From positions 434,001-498,000 of the forward strand of contig NZ_JANSGD010000001.1 in NCBI RefSeq assembly GCF_024742075.1: a DNA stretch of 64,000 bases, read 5' to 3'. The notes beneath the pieces were generated by a model. It was not told the origin of the DNA, did not search any database, and saw only the letters and a list, made by a program, of their open reading frames with translations. Of the stretch, positions 39,509 through 48,978 are shown in pieces. Position numbers and translations under genes: made by a program. How positions within the stretch are numbered: position 1 is the stretch's first letter; the number at the start of each line of letters is the position of its first letter. This DNA is from Facklamia sp. 7083-14-GEN3. Its GTDB lineage: Bacteria; Bacillota; Bacilli; Lactobacillales; Aerococcaceae.

Positions 39509-40075
39509 ATGAAAGTTGCAGTATTTGCTTCAGGGTCAGGTTCTAATTTTCAAGCATTAGTTGAATCTTGTCGGGATCGATCTGACATTGAATTTGTCTT
39601 ATTGTTTTCAGACTATCGTCAAGCGTATGCACTCGAAAGAGCAAAAAAATTGGGCATAGAGAGTTTAGTGGCTAGTCCTAAAGACTTTAATACCAGAGAA
39701 GACTATGAGATTTTTCTCTTAAAACAGATGCAGGATTATCAGATTGATTACATTCTATTAGCAGGTTATATGCGTGTAATCGGTCAGCCTTTATTAGAAG
39801 CATATCCTGATCGAATACTCAATATTCATCCCTCACTCCTTCCTGCTTTTCCTGGTCGACACGGAATTGCCGATGCCTACCGAGCAGGAGTTAAAGAAAC
39901 AGGAGTGACTGTTCATTTAGTGGACCAAGGAATCGATACAGGAAGAATTTTAGCTCAAGAAAAAGTTTTGATTGAAGAAGGCGAAAAATTAGTAGATCTT
40001 GAGGAGAAAACCCATGCTGTAGAACACCAATTATATCCTCGAGTCGTTAAAGCATATCTTAAAGGAGTGGAGTAA
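39509..40075 (+). CDS. purN: Phosphoribosylglycinamide formyltransferase
   Basis: PurN transfers a formyl group from 10-formyl-THF to GAR. The 188-residue protein has VFASGSGSNFQALVES at the N-terminus, LAGYMRVIG, the catalytic Asn-His in ILNIHPSLLPAFPG, and GVTVHLVDQGIDTGRILAQ with the catalytic Asp. AAGGAGGGG precedes the ATG. It needs the folate pool supplied by the dfrA and cyclo-ligase genes found later in the window. Confidence 0.97.
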   Translation: MKVAVFASGSGSNFQALVESCRDRSDIEFVLLFSDYRQAYALERAKKLGIESLVASPKDFNTREDYEIFLLKQMQDYQIDYILLAGYMRVIGQPLLEAYPDRILNIHPSLLPAFPGRHGIADAYRAGVKETGVTVHLVDQGIDTGRILAQEKVLIEEGEKLVDLEEKTHAVEHQLYPRVVKAYLKGVE

Positions 40076-40076
40076 A

Positions 40077-41642
40077 TTGTCACGTGCATTAATAAGTGTT
40101 TCTGATAAAACAGGTCTTATTCCAATGGCTCAAGCTTTAGTTGAGCAAGGAATTGAGATTATCTCAACAGGTGGGACTAAAGCTTTTCTCGACCAAGCGG
40201 GTATTCCAACCAAAGCTGTTGAAGAAGTGACAAACTTTCCAGAAATGTTAGATGGAAGAGTAAAAACTTTGCATCCCAAAATTCACGGAGGGTTACTGGC
40301 TTTGAGAGATAATAAAGACCATCAACTAGCGGTTAAGAATCATGAAATTGAGTATATCGATTTTGTTATTGTTAATCTTTATCCATTCAAACAAACCATC
40401 AAAAAGGCAGAAGTGAGCTTAGCTGAAGCGATTGAGCAAATTGATATCGGAGGACCGAGTATGATCCGCTCAGCCGCCAAAAATTATCAATCAGTCACTG
40501 TGGTTGTTGATCCAAGAGATTATGCACAGGTTATCATAGAATTAGAAAATAGCGGTCAAACAAAGGCAACGACACGTCAACAATTGGCCCAAAAAGTATT
40601 TGCTCATACAGCCGCTTATGATGCTTTAATTGCGAATTATTTAGCCACTCAAATGGCAGAAGTGGAAGAAGAGGATCAAATCACACCCGTTGAATCACTT
40701 ATCTTAACTTATGATCGGATGTATGATTTAAGATATGGTGAAAATGCTCATCAAGAAGCCGCTGTTTATCAAAAGCCAATCACAGCTTCTTACGCTATTA
40801 CTAAAGCAAAAGTTCTTAACGGAAAGCCATTATCTTATAATAATTTGCGTGACGCTGATGCAGCCATTAAGATGATTCGCGATTTTGCCAATCAACCTTG
40901 TGCTGTGGCAGTTAAACACATGAACCCTTGTGGTATAGCTGTTGCTGATAACATTGAATCCGCCTTTAAATACTGTCGCCAAGCAGATCCCATTTCTATT
41001 TTTGGAGGGATAGTGGTAGTTAATCGAACATTAACAGTTAACTTAGCTGAAACCCTTCACTCTATGTTTCTGGATGTTATCATTGCACCTTCATTTGAAG
41101 AAGGAGCCTTAGAGATTCTGAAACAAAAGGTGAATGTACGTGTTCTGCAATTAAATATGGATGACCTTACGATGGATGCTCACGAAATGACTTCGGTAAG
41201 TGGGGGACTCTTAGTTCAAGAAGCAGATCTTATTGCAGAAGATCCATCCCAATGGCATCAAATGGGAGCAGTTTCAATCTCTAATGAACAAAGACAAGCT
41301 TCATCATTCGCCTGGAGAGTTGTTAAGCATGTTAAGTCAAATGCCATTGTTGTGGCAGATGGTCAGCAAACCTATGGAGTAGGAGCTGGACAAACCAATC
41401 GTGTAGGAGCTGCTAAAATTGCTTTGGATCATGCCAAGGAATTAGGGGCAGATTTTTCTAAAATGGTATTAGCTTCAGATGCTTTTATACCAATGACAGA
41501 TACGATTGAGCTAGCTCATCAATATGGTATTAAGGTCATTGTACAGCCAGGAGGTTCCATTGGTGATAAGGAAGTAATTGAAAAGGCTGACCAATATGGA
41601 ATTGCAATGTTAGCAACAGCCACCCGTCATTTCCGTCATTAA
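40077..41642 (+). CDS. purH: Bifunctional AICAR transformylase / IMP cyclohydrolase
   Basis: PurH catalyses the last two steps to IMP. The 521-residue protein has the MGS-like cyclohydrolase domain (residues 1-200; ISVSDKTGLIPMAQAL, ISTGGTKAFL, LDGRVKTLHPKIHGG) and the transformylase domain (DLRYGENAHQEAAVY, AVKHMNPCGIAVA with the catalytic Lys-His, and SDAFIPMTDTIELAHQYGIKV). The start is TTG, one base after the purN stop, with AAAGGAGTGG upstream. Confidence 0.97.
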   Translation: MSRALISVSDKTGLIPMAQALVEQGIEIISTGGTKAFLDQAGIPTKAVEEVTNFPEMLDGRVKTLHPKIHGGLLALRDNKDHQLAVKNHEIEYIDFVIVNLYPFKQTIKKAEVSLAEAIEQIDIGGPSMIRSAAKNYQSVTVVVDPRDYAQVIIELENSGQTKATTRQQLAQKVFAHTAAYDALIANYLATQMAEVEEEDQITPVESLILTYDRMYDLRYGENAHQEAAVYQKPITASYAITKAKVLNGKPLSYNNLRDADAAIKMIRDFANQPCAVAVKHMNPCGIAVADNIESAFKYCRQADPISIFGGIVVVNRTLTVNLAETLHSMFLDVIIAPSFEEGALEILKQKVNVRVLQLNMDDLTMDAHEMTSVSGGLLVQEADLIAEDPSQWHQMGAVSISNEQRQASSFAWRVVKHVKSNAIVVADGQQTYGVGAGQTNRVGAAKIALDHAKELGADFSKMVLASDAFIPMTDTIELAHQYGIKVIVQPGGSIGDKEVIEKADQYGIAMLATATRHFRH

Positions 41643-41657
41643 GAGAAAGAGGTAATC

Positions 41658-42911
41658 ATGAAATTATTAGTTATTGGTAGTGGGGGACGCGAACATGCCA
41701 TTGCCTATCATTTGTTAAAAAGTCCCTTGGTAGAATCGGTTTTTTGTGCACCTGGGAATCCAGGTATGAAAGCAGATGGCATAACTTGTGTCGATATAGC
41801 TGAGAATGCTTTTGAAGACTTAATTAATTTTGCCAAACAAGAACAAATTGATTGGACGTTTGTTGGTCCAGAAGGTCCTTTATTTGAAGGAATTGTTGAC
41901 CATTTCACTCAAGCAGGTCAAATTGCTTTTAGCCCAAGTCAAGCTGCTGCTCAAATTGAAGGTTCTAAATTATTTGCAAAAAAATTAATGCAAAAATATA
42001 AGATTCCAACTGCCCAGTATGCTAGTTTCACTGAGCAAGAAGCTGCATTAGCCTACTTGGAAAAACAGTCGACTCCGATTGTAGTCAAAGTCGATGGGCC
42101 AGCAGCTGGTAAAGGGGTTACAGTTGCTTTAAGTAAAGAAGAGGCAGAGAATGCGATTAAATTAGCTTTTGAAAAAGATCCAGCTAAACAAAGAGTCGTA
42201 ATTGAAGAATGTCTGGTTGGACCAGAGTTTTCAATCTTTTCAATGGTTTATAATGGTAAAGTTTGCCATTCACTGCCAGCTAGAGATCATAAACGTTTAT
42301 TAGATGGTAATCTAGGGCCTAATACAGGCGGTATGGGAGCTTTTGCGCCAGTAGAAGACATATCAGAAGACCTTTATCAAGAAACGCTTAGAACGATTGT
42401 AGAGCCTACTTTAGTGGCTTTGGATAAAGAAGGAACGCCTTTTAATGGTGTTTTATATACTGGTTTGATGAATACTGCTGAGGGACCTAAAGTGATTGAA
42501 TTTAATGCTCGCTTTGGGGATCCAGAAACTCAAGTTGTCCTACCTTTATTAAAAACTGATTTTGCAGAATTGATTAATGACTTACTTCATGGCCGTGAAA
42601 CCCAGGTGGAATGGATGGAAGATAAAGCATGCATGGGAGTAATCTTGGCTGCTGAAGGTTATCCACATAATCCTACTCGTGGTATTGAGTTTTCATTAAT
42701 GTCTCCAATGGATGAAGGGATAAAGATTTATTATGCGGGTATTTCATCTTATCATCCACTAGTTTCTAGTGGAGGTAGAATTGCTATGGTTACTTGTCTA
42801 GCTGAAACTAAAAAACAAGCTCAAGATAAAGTTTATCATTATCTATCTAATCAAGATCTTGACAAAATCTACTACCGTAAAGATATAGGTGTTAACTTGC
42901 TTAAGCCATAG
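41658..42911 (+). CDS. purD: Phosphoribosylamine-glycine ligase
   Basis: PurD joins glycine to phosphoribosylamine. The 417-residue ATP-grasp protein has LVIGSGGREHAIAYHLL at the N-terminus, VVKVDGPAAGKGVTVAL (ATP loop), RDHKRLLDGNLGPNTGGMGAF and FNARFGDPETQVVLPLL (metal ligands). It is the last gene of the operon. Because purB and purC are not here, this cluster alone cannot complete the pathway to IMP. Confidence 0.97.
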   Translation: MKLLVIGSGGREHAIAYHLLKSPLVESVFCAPGNPGMKADGITCVDIAENAFEDLINFAKQEQIDWTFVGPEGPLFEGIVDHFTQAGQIAFSPSQAAAQIEGSKLFAKKLMQKYKIPTAQYASFTEQEAALAYLEKQSTPIVVKVDGPAAGKGVTVALSKEEAENAIKLAFEKDPAKQRVVIEECLVGPEFSIFSMVYNGKVCHSLPARDHKRLLDGNLGPNTGGMGAFAPVEDISEDLYQETLRTIVEPTLVALDKEGTPFNGVLYTGLMNTAEGPKVIEFNARFGDPETQVVLPLLKTDFAELINDLLHGRETQVEWMEDKACMGVILAAEGYPHNPTRGIEFSLMSPMDEGIKIYYAGISSYHPLVSSGGRIAMVTCLAETKKQAQDKVYHYLSNQDLDKIYYRKDIGVNLLKP

Positions 42912-42915
42912 TGTT

Positions 42916-42961
42916 CCTTTAAAATGAAAATGTCGTTTTTCAATCGACTTTTATTTTAAGG
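42916..42961 (+). terminator. Possible hairpin after purD
   Basis: An imperfect AT-rich inverted repeat pairs CCTTTAAAAT...GTCG (42916-42934) with CGAC...ATTTTAAGG (42945-42961). The T-rich tract lies within the right arm and not after it, so terminator function is uncertain. Confidence 0.4.
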
Positions 42962-42980
42962 ATAAATAAGGAGGTAGGAT

Positions 42981-43874
42981 ATGGAGTTTATTTCAGATAT
43001 CCTCACACAATTTCGAACAGAAATTGATATCATTCAAATATCACAAAATATTTTAATTGGCTTATTTAAAATCATCATTTCAATTGTTTTACTTTACACC
43101 ATAAAAAAAATTTTAATTAAGATGATTGAAACTTATTTTTTAGGTAAGCGGTCTTCGCGCATTCGATTTGCTAAAAAAGCACGCAATCATACAATTAGCC
43201 GTTTATTAACTAATTTGGTGCAATATCTTTTTTATTTCTTTTTAGCCTATACGCTCTTAAGTATATTGGGTGTTCCAGTTGGAACTCTAGTAGCTGGAGC
43301 TGGTATCGTCAGCTTAGCCATCGGTTTAGGAGCTAAAGATTTGGTCTCAGATGTAGTCAATGGCTTCTTCATTCTCTTAGAACACCAATTCGATGTTGGG
43401 GATGCGGTGGATATTAATGGCTACAGTGGAACTGTTTATTCTATTGGTTTAAGAAATACCGTCATTCGTGATTATAATGGTATTCACCATTTTATCCCCA
43501 ATGGAAGCATCACCCAGATGTCCAATCTTTCACTCAATAGCATTCGTGTGGATATCGATTTATTCATTTATCCAGAACAAAATATTGACCATCTTGAAGC
43601 GCGTCTTCAAGAAATATACTTGAAAGTATCGCAAGATGATCAATTAATTTTACGCGAACCTGAATTTTTGGGAGTTTTTCGGGACTCGCAAGGACGCTTG
43701 ATTTATAAAATTCGAATTTGGGCCAAAAGTGTGGATGACATGTTAATTGTACAAGCCAAATATTATAAAGCCTTTATTCAAGGATTGGCTGAAGCTAAAG
43801 TTAAATTAGCCATGGGTAATCAAGAGCGCGTACAAGTAGCACTAAACGAAGAGAAGATTATAGAGTCTGACTAA
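42981..43874 (+). CDS. MscS-family small-conductance mechanosensitive channel
   Basis: MscS channels open under membrane tension and release solutes during osmotic downshift. The 297-residue protein has three predicted membrane helices (about 22-45, 68-92 and 95-122). The third is the pore-lining helix, rich in Gly and Ala (GTLVAGAGIVSLAIGLGAKDLVSDVVNG). The cytoplasmic beta domain follows with QFDVGDAVDINGYSGTV and IPNGSI, both family hallmarks. AAGGAGG precedes the ATG. It resembles YkuT-type channels of Firmicutes. It lies downstream of purD but its function is unrelated. Confidence 0.93.
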   Translation: MEFISDILTQFRTEIDIIQISQNILIGLFKIIISIVLLYTIKKILIKMIETYFLGKRSSRIRFAKKARNHTISRLLTNLVQYLFYFFLAYTLLSILGVPVGTLVAGAGIVSLAIGLGAKDLVSDVVNGFFILLEHQFDVGDAVDINGYSGTVYSIGLRNTVIRDYNGIHHFIPNGSITQMSNLSLNSIRVDIDLFIYPEQNIDHLEARLQEIYLKVSQDDQLILREPEFLGVFRDSQGRLIYKIRIWAKSVDDMLIVQAKYYKAFIQGLAEAKVKLAMGNQERVQVALNEEKIIESD

Positions 43875-43885
43875 TATGTTTCAGT

Positions 43886-43919
43886 AAAAAAAGCTAACCT
43901 CCAAGAGGTTAGCTTTTTT
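43886..43919. terminator. Bidirectional terminator between mscS and fda
   Basis: AAAAAAAGCTAACCTC pairs with GAGGTTAGCTTTTTTT around CAA. A-tract and T-tract make it symmetric, so it serves both convergent genes. Confidence 0.95.
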
Positions 43920-43932
43920 TATTATTTATTAG

Positions 43933-44826
43933 TTATGCTTTATTAACTGAAGCGTCATAAATACCTTCAATTGCTTCTTCAATTGTTTGGTTAAATTCGT
44001 CTTCATTTTGACCAGCTCGTAAATCTTGTGATAGAGCACGGGAGAATGATGCTATAATGTTAGGGGTCTTTTTCAAACGTGCATTGGCTTCGTCAGTCGG
44101 ATACCCGCCTGATAAAGCAACTACTCTAATCATATTTGGATGATTTGCAATTTCTTCATATGTTGAAGGATTAGTAGGGATAGAAATTTTAAGCATCACT
44201 AGCTCATTTTCTTCTAATTTATTTAAGTGAGCTAAAATTTCTTCAGCTAATTTTGCTTCGATTTTTTCTTTATCTTCAGCATGAATATTCACTTCAGGTT
44301 CGATAATTGGAACTAAGCCAGCAGCAATAATTTGCTTAGCAATTTCAAATTGTTGGTCAACAACAGCTTTAATACCAATTTCAGAATATGAATTAATATT
44401 TGAACGCATTTTGGTTCCGAAAATATGACGCTCATTTGCTCTTTCTAGTAATTCATCAAGGAGGGTGATTGGTTTCATTAATTGAACACCATCGGCTTCT
44501 TCCATAAGACCTAAGTCTACTTTAAGGAAGGGAACAACCTTTTTCTCTTCCCAAAGGTAGTCTGCAGTTTTTTTGCCTTCAACTTCACGGTCAATGGTTT
44601 GCTCAAACAAGATAGCTCCTAAAATTTTATCATTGTTAAAAGAAGGGGCAGTCATGATACGAGTACGCATTTCATGAACTTTATCAAACATTTCATCTTC
44701 ATTTGAATATTGGTCTTCATTTACGCCGTATGCTTTTAAAGCTTTTGGTGTCGAACCACCTGATTGATCAAGTGCAGCGATAAAACCTTTTCCATTTTTA
44801 ATTTGTTCCAATTGTTGTGAATTCAT
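43933..44826 (-). CDS. fda: Class I fructose-bisphosphate aldolase
   Basis: This aldolase interconverts fructose-1,6-bisphosphate with DHAP and glyceraldehyde-3-P through a Schiff base, without metal. The 297-residue protein is of the staphylococcal FdaB type: [18 protein letters not shown] near the N-terminus, [25 protein letters not shown] and [10 protein letters not shown] with the likely Schiff-base Lys213. AAGGAG precedes the ATG. It has its own promoter on the minus strand. Whether a class II aldolase is also encoded elsewhere cannot be told. Confidence 0.95.
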   Translation of the reverse strand: MNSQQLEQIKNGKGFIAALDQSGGSTPKALKAYGVNEDQYSNEDEMFDKVHEMRTRIMTAPSFNNDKILGAILFEQTIDREVEGKKTADYLWEEKKVVPFLKVDLGLMEEADGVQLMKPITLLDELLERANERHIFGTKMRSNINSYSEIGIKAVVDQQFEIAKQIIAAGLVPIIEPEVNIHAEDKEKIEAKLAEEILAHLNKLEENELVMLKISIPTNPSTYEEIANHPNMIRVVALSGGYPTDEANARLKKTPNIIASFSRALSQDLRAGQNEDEFNQTIEEAIEGIYDASVNKA

Positions 44827-44855
44827 TCCATTACTCCTTTACTTTTACTATGTTT

Positions 44856-44884
44856 ATGATAGCTTTAAATCTTTAAATTTGCAA
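44856..44884 (-). promoter_or_regulatory. fda promoter
   Basis: On the minus strand TTGCAA (44884-44879), 17 bases, and TATCAT (44861-44856), about 30 bases upstream of fda. Confidence 0.75.
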
Positions 44885-44895
44885 TCAATTTCAAT

Positions 44896-45459
44896 TTAAT
44901 CGATGAGATAAATACCTTCTTCGGTCATTACCATGTCAACTTTTTTATCATGCTCTTCAGTTGGAATTTCGTCATATTGTAATTGTGCGTAATAGGGTAG
45001 CACTAAATAGGCATTTTTAGCTCTTAGCAAGTAACGATCATAGTAGCCTCCGCCATAGCCAAGGCGTTCGCCACGATTATTGCAGGTTACGCATGGCATA
45101 ATAATAAGATCGATGTCTTCTGGCTCAAGTCTCTTACTGATTTTTTCTGGCTCTAAGATTCCAAAAGCAGATCTTTCCAATGTTGCGTTTTCCTTATAAA
45201 CTAAGGCTTCCATAACACGGTCAGGAAAAACACGAGGAATGCCGACTTCTTTACCATCTTTCCAAGCTCTTTGAATGATCGGATGAGTGTTCATTTCTTC
45301 ATCTGTCGAATAATAAACCATGATTTTCTTTGCCTTTTTATATTCATCCAGTTCAAAAAGTTGCTGAAAGATTTTCTCTTCAGCTGAGCGACGATACTCT
45401 TTTGAAAGTTGAGCTCTTTTTTCAAAAATTTCTTTTCTTAACTCTGTTTTACTCTTCAT
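44896..45459 (-). CDS. 5-formyltetrahydrofolate cyclo-ligase
   Basis: The enzyme (YqgN/FthC, MTHFS family) uses ATP to convert 5-formyl-THF to 5,10-methenyl-THF, salvaging folate. The 187-residue protein has an N-terminal Lys-Arg helix (KTELRKEIFEKRAQLS), YYSTDEEMNTHPII, and the C-terminal signature RGERLGYGGGYYDRYL. An AGGAGG on the minus strand precedes the ATG. It is upstream of fda on the same strand, but fda has its own promoter. Confidence 0.95.
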   Translation of the reverse strand: MKSKTELRKEIFEKRAQLSKEYRRSAEEKIFQQLFELDEYKKAKKIMVYYSTDEEMNTHPIIQRAWKDGKEVGIPRVFPDRVMEALVYKENATLERSAFGILEPEKISKRLEPEDIDLIIMPCVTCNNRGERLGYGGGYYDRYLLRAKNAYLVLPYYAQLQYDEIPTEEHDKKVDMVMTEEGIYLID

Positions 45460-45489
45460 TATGAACCTCCTAATAAAATACTTATTATA

Positions 45490-45498
45490 ATTATACCA
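45490..45498 (-). promoter_or_regulatory. 5-formyl-THF cyclo-ligase promoter (extended -10)
   Basis: On the minus strand TGG-TATAAT reads from 45498 to 45490, about 30 bases upstream of the gene. The -35 is weak. A divergent TATAAT for ung lies at 45536-45541. Confidence 0.55.
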
Positions 45499-45579
45499 TT
45501 AGATTTCAAAAGATGAATAAACTGCTTTCTAGTTATATAATTTTAATTTACAATGATTACAAAAGATAGAGGTGTTTTT

Positions 45580-46254
45580 ATGTATCAATTACCTGATTTA
45601 AAAGAAATTGCACCCGATTGGTCAGCGTGCTTAGATAGCCAAAATCGATCATTTGATTTTCAACAGTTAAACAATTACTTAAACAAGGAAAAGACAGTTA
45701 TATATCCACCATCAGAAGGAGTTTTTAAAGCTTTAGAATTATGTCCATATCTTCATACCAAGGTGGTTATTATCGGACAAGATCCCTATCATGGTCCCAA
45801 TCAAGCTAATGGTTTGGCTTTTTCGGTCAATGAAGGTCAAACGATCCCTCCTTCTTTAAGAAATATCTTTAAAGAATTATCAGATGATCTCAGTGTTCCT
45901 ATACGAAAAGAAACAGATCTTTCAGATTGGGCGAAACAAGGAGTTCTTTTATTAAATCGCGTTCTAACAGTAAGAGCTGGACAAGCTGATTCACATCAAG
46001 GAATAGGTTGGGAAATTTTTACCAATCAAATAATTCAATGTCTTAATCATCATCCAAACTCCCTTATATATATACTTTGGGGTAAAAAAGCTCAATCATT
46101 AGAAAAGTTGATCGATAATTCCAAACATTTCGTAATCAAATCAAGTCACCCAAGTCCTTTAGCAGCTTATCGCGGCTTTTTTGGATCCAAACCCTTTTCA
46201 AAAACCAACTCCCTTTTAATTGAAAAAGGCAATCAGGCGATTAAGTGGATATGA
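45580..46254 (+). CDS. ung: Uracil-DNA glycosylase
   Basis: UNG removes uracil from DNA, starting base-excision repair. The 224-residue family 1 enzyme has the water-activating GQDPYHGP with Asp68, GLAFSV, a LLLNRVLTV strand, the LIYILWGKKAQ strand and the DNA-intercalating HPSPLAAYRGFFGSKPFSK loop with the catalytic His. An upstream in-frame ATG at 45553 would add nine residues, but AGAGGTG at 45568-45574 correctly serves the ATG at 45580. It converges on the CPBP gene with only nine bases between stops. Confidence 0.96.
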   Translation: MYQLPDLKEIAPDWSACLDSQNRSFDFQQLNNYLNKEKTVIYPPSEGVFKALELCPYLHTKVVIIGQDPYHGPNQANGLAFSVNEGQTIPPSLRNIFKELSDDLSVPIRKETDLSDWAKQGVLLLNRVLTVRAGQADSHQGIGWEIFTNQIIQCLNHHPNSLIYILWGKKAQSLEKLIDNSKHFVIKSSHPSPLAAYRGFFGSKPFSKTNSLLIEKGNQAIKWI

Positions 46255-46263
46255 TAGCTTAAA

Positions 46264-46929
46264 TTATAACTGAGCAAAAAACGTTAGAACAATCCAGGAA
46301 ATCAAGTTATTGATAAAATGGAAACTCATGGATGCAACAACATTAGCTTGATACTTCCAATAAAAATAAGTGATCCCTAAAGTTAAAGGAAGATAGAGGA
46401 TAGCATCTGACGGCACTTTCATATGGGCTCCAGTAAATAAGACAATCGATATGATAGTCATGAACCATTTAAAAGATTTGTTTTTATGGACGGAAGGACC
46501 GATTATGATTTCACGAAAGATTAATTCTTCAACTAAAGGAGCAAAAATAACGAGCATAAAGAAAGTGAAATAGCTAGGAACGTTCTCGACTAAATCCTGA
46601 ATGGCTTGCTGATTAGCGCCTAAACTGTCAATATCGATAAAAGGTTCAAATATGTTAAGTAGAATGACTCTTACAATGTTAACAACAAAAATATATACAA
46701 CTATATTACCCAAAAACCTTTTCCAGCCTGTTTGTGCAAGTAGGTGTTGCCATTGGTTTTTTAAAAAATTTCCGTATAGATACCAAGCAACTAGACAAAT
46801 AATAGCCATACTAGTTAGAGTAACCCAAGGAATACCTTCTAAACTTAGGCCTGAAGCAGAAGCAATTAAAGGTAATACAAAATAAAAAAACAAGTAAGTA
46901 ACAACCAAAATCAAACCTTTATTTTTCAT
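46264..46929 (-). CDS. CPBP family intramembrane metalloprotease
   Basis: CPBP (Abi/Rce1-type) proteins are membrane proteases; some bacterial members confer bacteriocin self-immunity. The 221-residue protein has about six to seven hydrophobic helices and the conserved motifs EELIFRE (Glu-Glu dyad), a TGAHMK motif with His, and SFHFINNL with the third ligand. An ATG at 46959 is in frame, but a TATAAT (minus strand, 46963-46958) overlaps it, and GGAGG fits the ATG at 46929, so I use the latter. No bacteriocin gene is adjacent. Confidence 0.88.
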   Translation of the reverse strand: MKNKGLILVVTYLFFYFVLPLIASASGLSLEGIPWVTLTSMAIICLVAWYLYGNFLKNQWQHLLAQTGWKRFLGNIVVYIFVVNIVRVILLNIFEPFIDIDSLGANQQAIQDLVENVPSYFTFFMLVIFAPLVEELIFREIIIGPSVHKNKSFKWFMTIISIVLFTGAHMKVPSDAILYLPLTLGITYFYWKYQANVVASMSFHFINNLISWIVLTFFAQL

Positions 46930-46957
46930 AACAACCTCCAAATTTTTTATTAATTTC

Positions 46958-46963
46958 ATTATA
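46958..46963 (-). promoter_or_regulatory. -10 box of the CPBP gene
   Basis: TATAAT on the minus strand lies about 29 bases upstream of the chosen ATG and overlaps the alternative ATG at 46959. The -35 is poor. Confidence 0.5.
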
Positions 46964-47036
46964 ACCTATCCTACTAAAAAGAACAGTCTATCTATAGATA
47001 AATCATCTGTCTATTTTCCAAGAAAAGTGACTTATA

Positions 47037-47045
47037 TGCTATAAT
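47037..47045 (+). promoter_or_regulatory. Promoter of the ABC-F-thyA-dfrA-proC unit (extended -10)
   Basis: TGC-TATAAT at 47037-47045, 30 bases upstream of the ABC-F start. The -35 is poor. No other promoter is visible before thyA, so this may drive the folate genes too. Confidence 0.6.
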
Positions 47046-47074
47046 AAGTTGATTGCAAAAAAGGGGTAGAGACT

Positions 47075-48967
47075 ATGAAAGAACTAAGTATACAAAATTT
47101 ATCAAAATCATATGGCGTAAAACAATTGGTGGACCAAGTCGATTTTTCAATCAGAACAGGGGATCGAGTGGGTCTTATTGGTCCGAATGGAACAGGTAAA
47201 TCTTCTTTTTTAAGAGTGATTGCAGGAATTGATAACTATGACAGTGGTCAAATTAAAACCCCTAATCAATATGAAATTGCTTATTTAGAACAGAATCCTC
47301 GCTTAGATCCCGATAAGACTATTTTAGAGACAGTTTACGATTCCAAAGCAGCTGATATTCAACTTCTACTTTCTTATGAAAAATGCCGGATAGAATTAGA
47401 AGCGGACCCAACAAATATTTTTCTACAGGATCAATTTACTCATTTATCAGATGAAATGACTTTGAAAAATGCTTGAGAAGTCGAAATATCTGCTAAATCG
47501 ATTCTGACTCAATTAAAAATTTATGACTTAAATAAAAAGGTTGGAGAATGTTCGGGTGGCCAGCAAAAACGGATTGGTATCGCTCAAGTTTTAATTGCCG
47601 AACCAGATCTTTTGATCTTAGATGAGCCAACTAACCATTTGGATGTAGAGTCAATTCAATGGTTGGAGAAGTTTTTAGCTGCTTACAAAGGAGCGTTATT
47701 ACTGGTCACTCATGATCGATACTTTTTAGAACGGTCGGTTAATAAAATTATTGAGTTACAATATGGTCGCATTACCGAATTTGAAGGCAATTATCAGGCT
47801 TATTTAATTAAAAAGGCTGAGTTGATTGAAATGCAAGCCAAACAAGCTCAAAAACAAGACCAACTCTACTTACAAGAACTCGCTTGGATGCGTCAAGGCG
47901 CTCAAGCTAGATCAACCAAACAGCAAGCTAGGATTGAACGTTTTAACCAGCTGAAGGATTCGATCGGTCAAAGAGATCAGTCTCAAGAAGCGATTGACTT
48001 TAATTTTTCGCAACAGCGTATGGGTAATCAAATTATCGAATTGGAGGACCTTTCAGTCGAAATTGCTGATACGATTATCATTGAAGGGCTAACTAAAACA
48101 TTTGTAAAAGGTGATCGTTTGGGAGTTGTTGGACCTAATGGAGTGGGTAAATCAACTTTCTTAAACTGCTTGGCAGGGTTTCATCCGCTTTCTAAGGGTC
48201 TATGCAAGCTGGGTCAAACAGTTAATATTGCTTACTATCGTCAGTTAGACGAAGATTTACCCCAAGATATGCGTATCCTAAGCTATTTAACCCAAGTAGC
48301 TGATCAATTTAAACGTCCAGATGGGTCTAAAGTTTCGGCTTCACAAATGTTAGAGCGCTTCAATTTCCCTAAAGAAAGTCATGGTTCGCTGATTCAGTCA
48401 CTCTCCGGTGGTGAAAAAAGAAGACTATACTTATTAACCCTTTTGATTCAAGAACCGAATGTGCTTTTATTAGATGAGCCAACTAATGACTTAGATATTG
48501 ACACTTTAAATACTTTAGAAGACTACATCGAATCTTTCGAAGGGGTGGTCATTATTGTTTCGCATGATCGATATTTCTTAGATAAGACAGTCGATCAATT
48601 ACTCGTTTTAAAAGGAGAGGGCAAGTTTGACTTATACTGGGGAACTTTTTCAGAGTATTTAGAAACCAAAGATAAGCAAACTGAAAATGAAGAAAAAACA
48701 ATTAAGCGGCCCATCAAAGAAAATTCTCAAAACTCTTTATTAAATAAGAAAAAACGAATGACCTATCATGAAAAACAAGAATGGCAAGGTCTAGAAGAGC
48801 GAATAGTTAAAGTAGAAAGTCAAATAGAAGAAAAGCAAAATCTAATGGAAGTACATTCAGATGATGCGGTCAAATTAATGGATCTTCATGCCGAAATTGA
48901 ATCTCTTGAAGTTGATTTATTAGAACTCTATGAACGCTTTGACTATTTAAGTGATTTGGATCAATAG
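47075..48967 (+). pseudogene. yfmR: ABC-F ATPase, YfmR/Uup type, interrupted by an in-frame TGA
   Basis: YfmR/Uup proteins are soluble twin-ATPase factors that act on stalled ribosomes. The frame is open from 47075 to 48967 (630 codons) except for one TGA at 47474-47476 (codon 134). Homology continues in the same frame on both sides: Walker A GPNGTGKS at codon 36, then, after the stop, signature CSGGQQKR (codon 159), LDEPTNHLD, Walker A GPNGVGKST (codon 353), LSGGEKRR, LDEPTNDLD and the C-terminal Uup coiled coil. ABC-F relatives usually have Trp (TGG) here, in NAWxxE. The stop removes almost everything, so this is a nonsense-mutated gene or a sequencing error. Confidence 0.85.
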
Positions 48968-48978
48968 GAGGTAGACAG

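Noticed and set aside
46930-46959. Earlier ATG for the CPBP protease
   Set aside because: A TATAAT promoter box overlaps that ATG, and GGAGG fits the later ATG at 46929.
47474-47476. TGA read as Trp by an altered genetic code
   Set aside because: ylxR ends in TGA at 14888-14890 within a normal overlap, and Trp is encoded by TGG throughout the other genes. A code change is not supported.
47612-48967. A separate 451-codon gene starting inside the ABC-F region
   Set aside because: It begins in the middle of the first ATPase domain (at the LDEPTNHLD motif), has no ribosome-binding site and is in frame with the part before the TGA. It is the second half of one broken gene.
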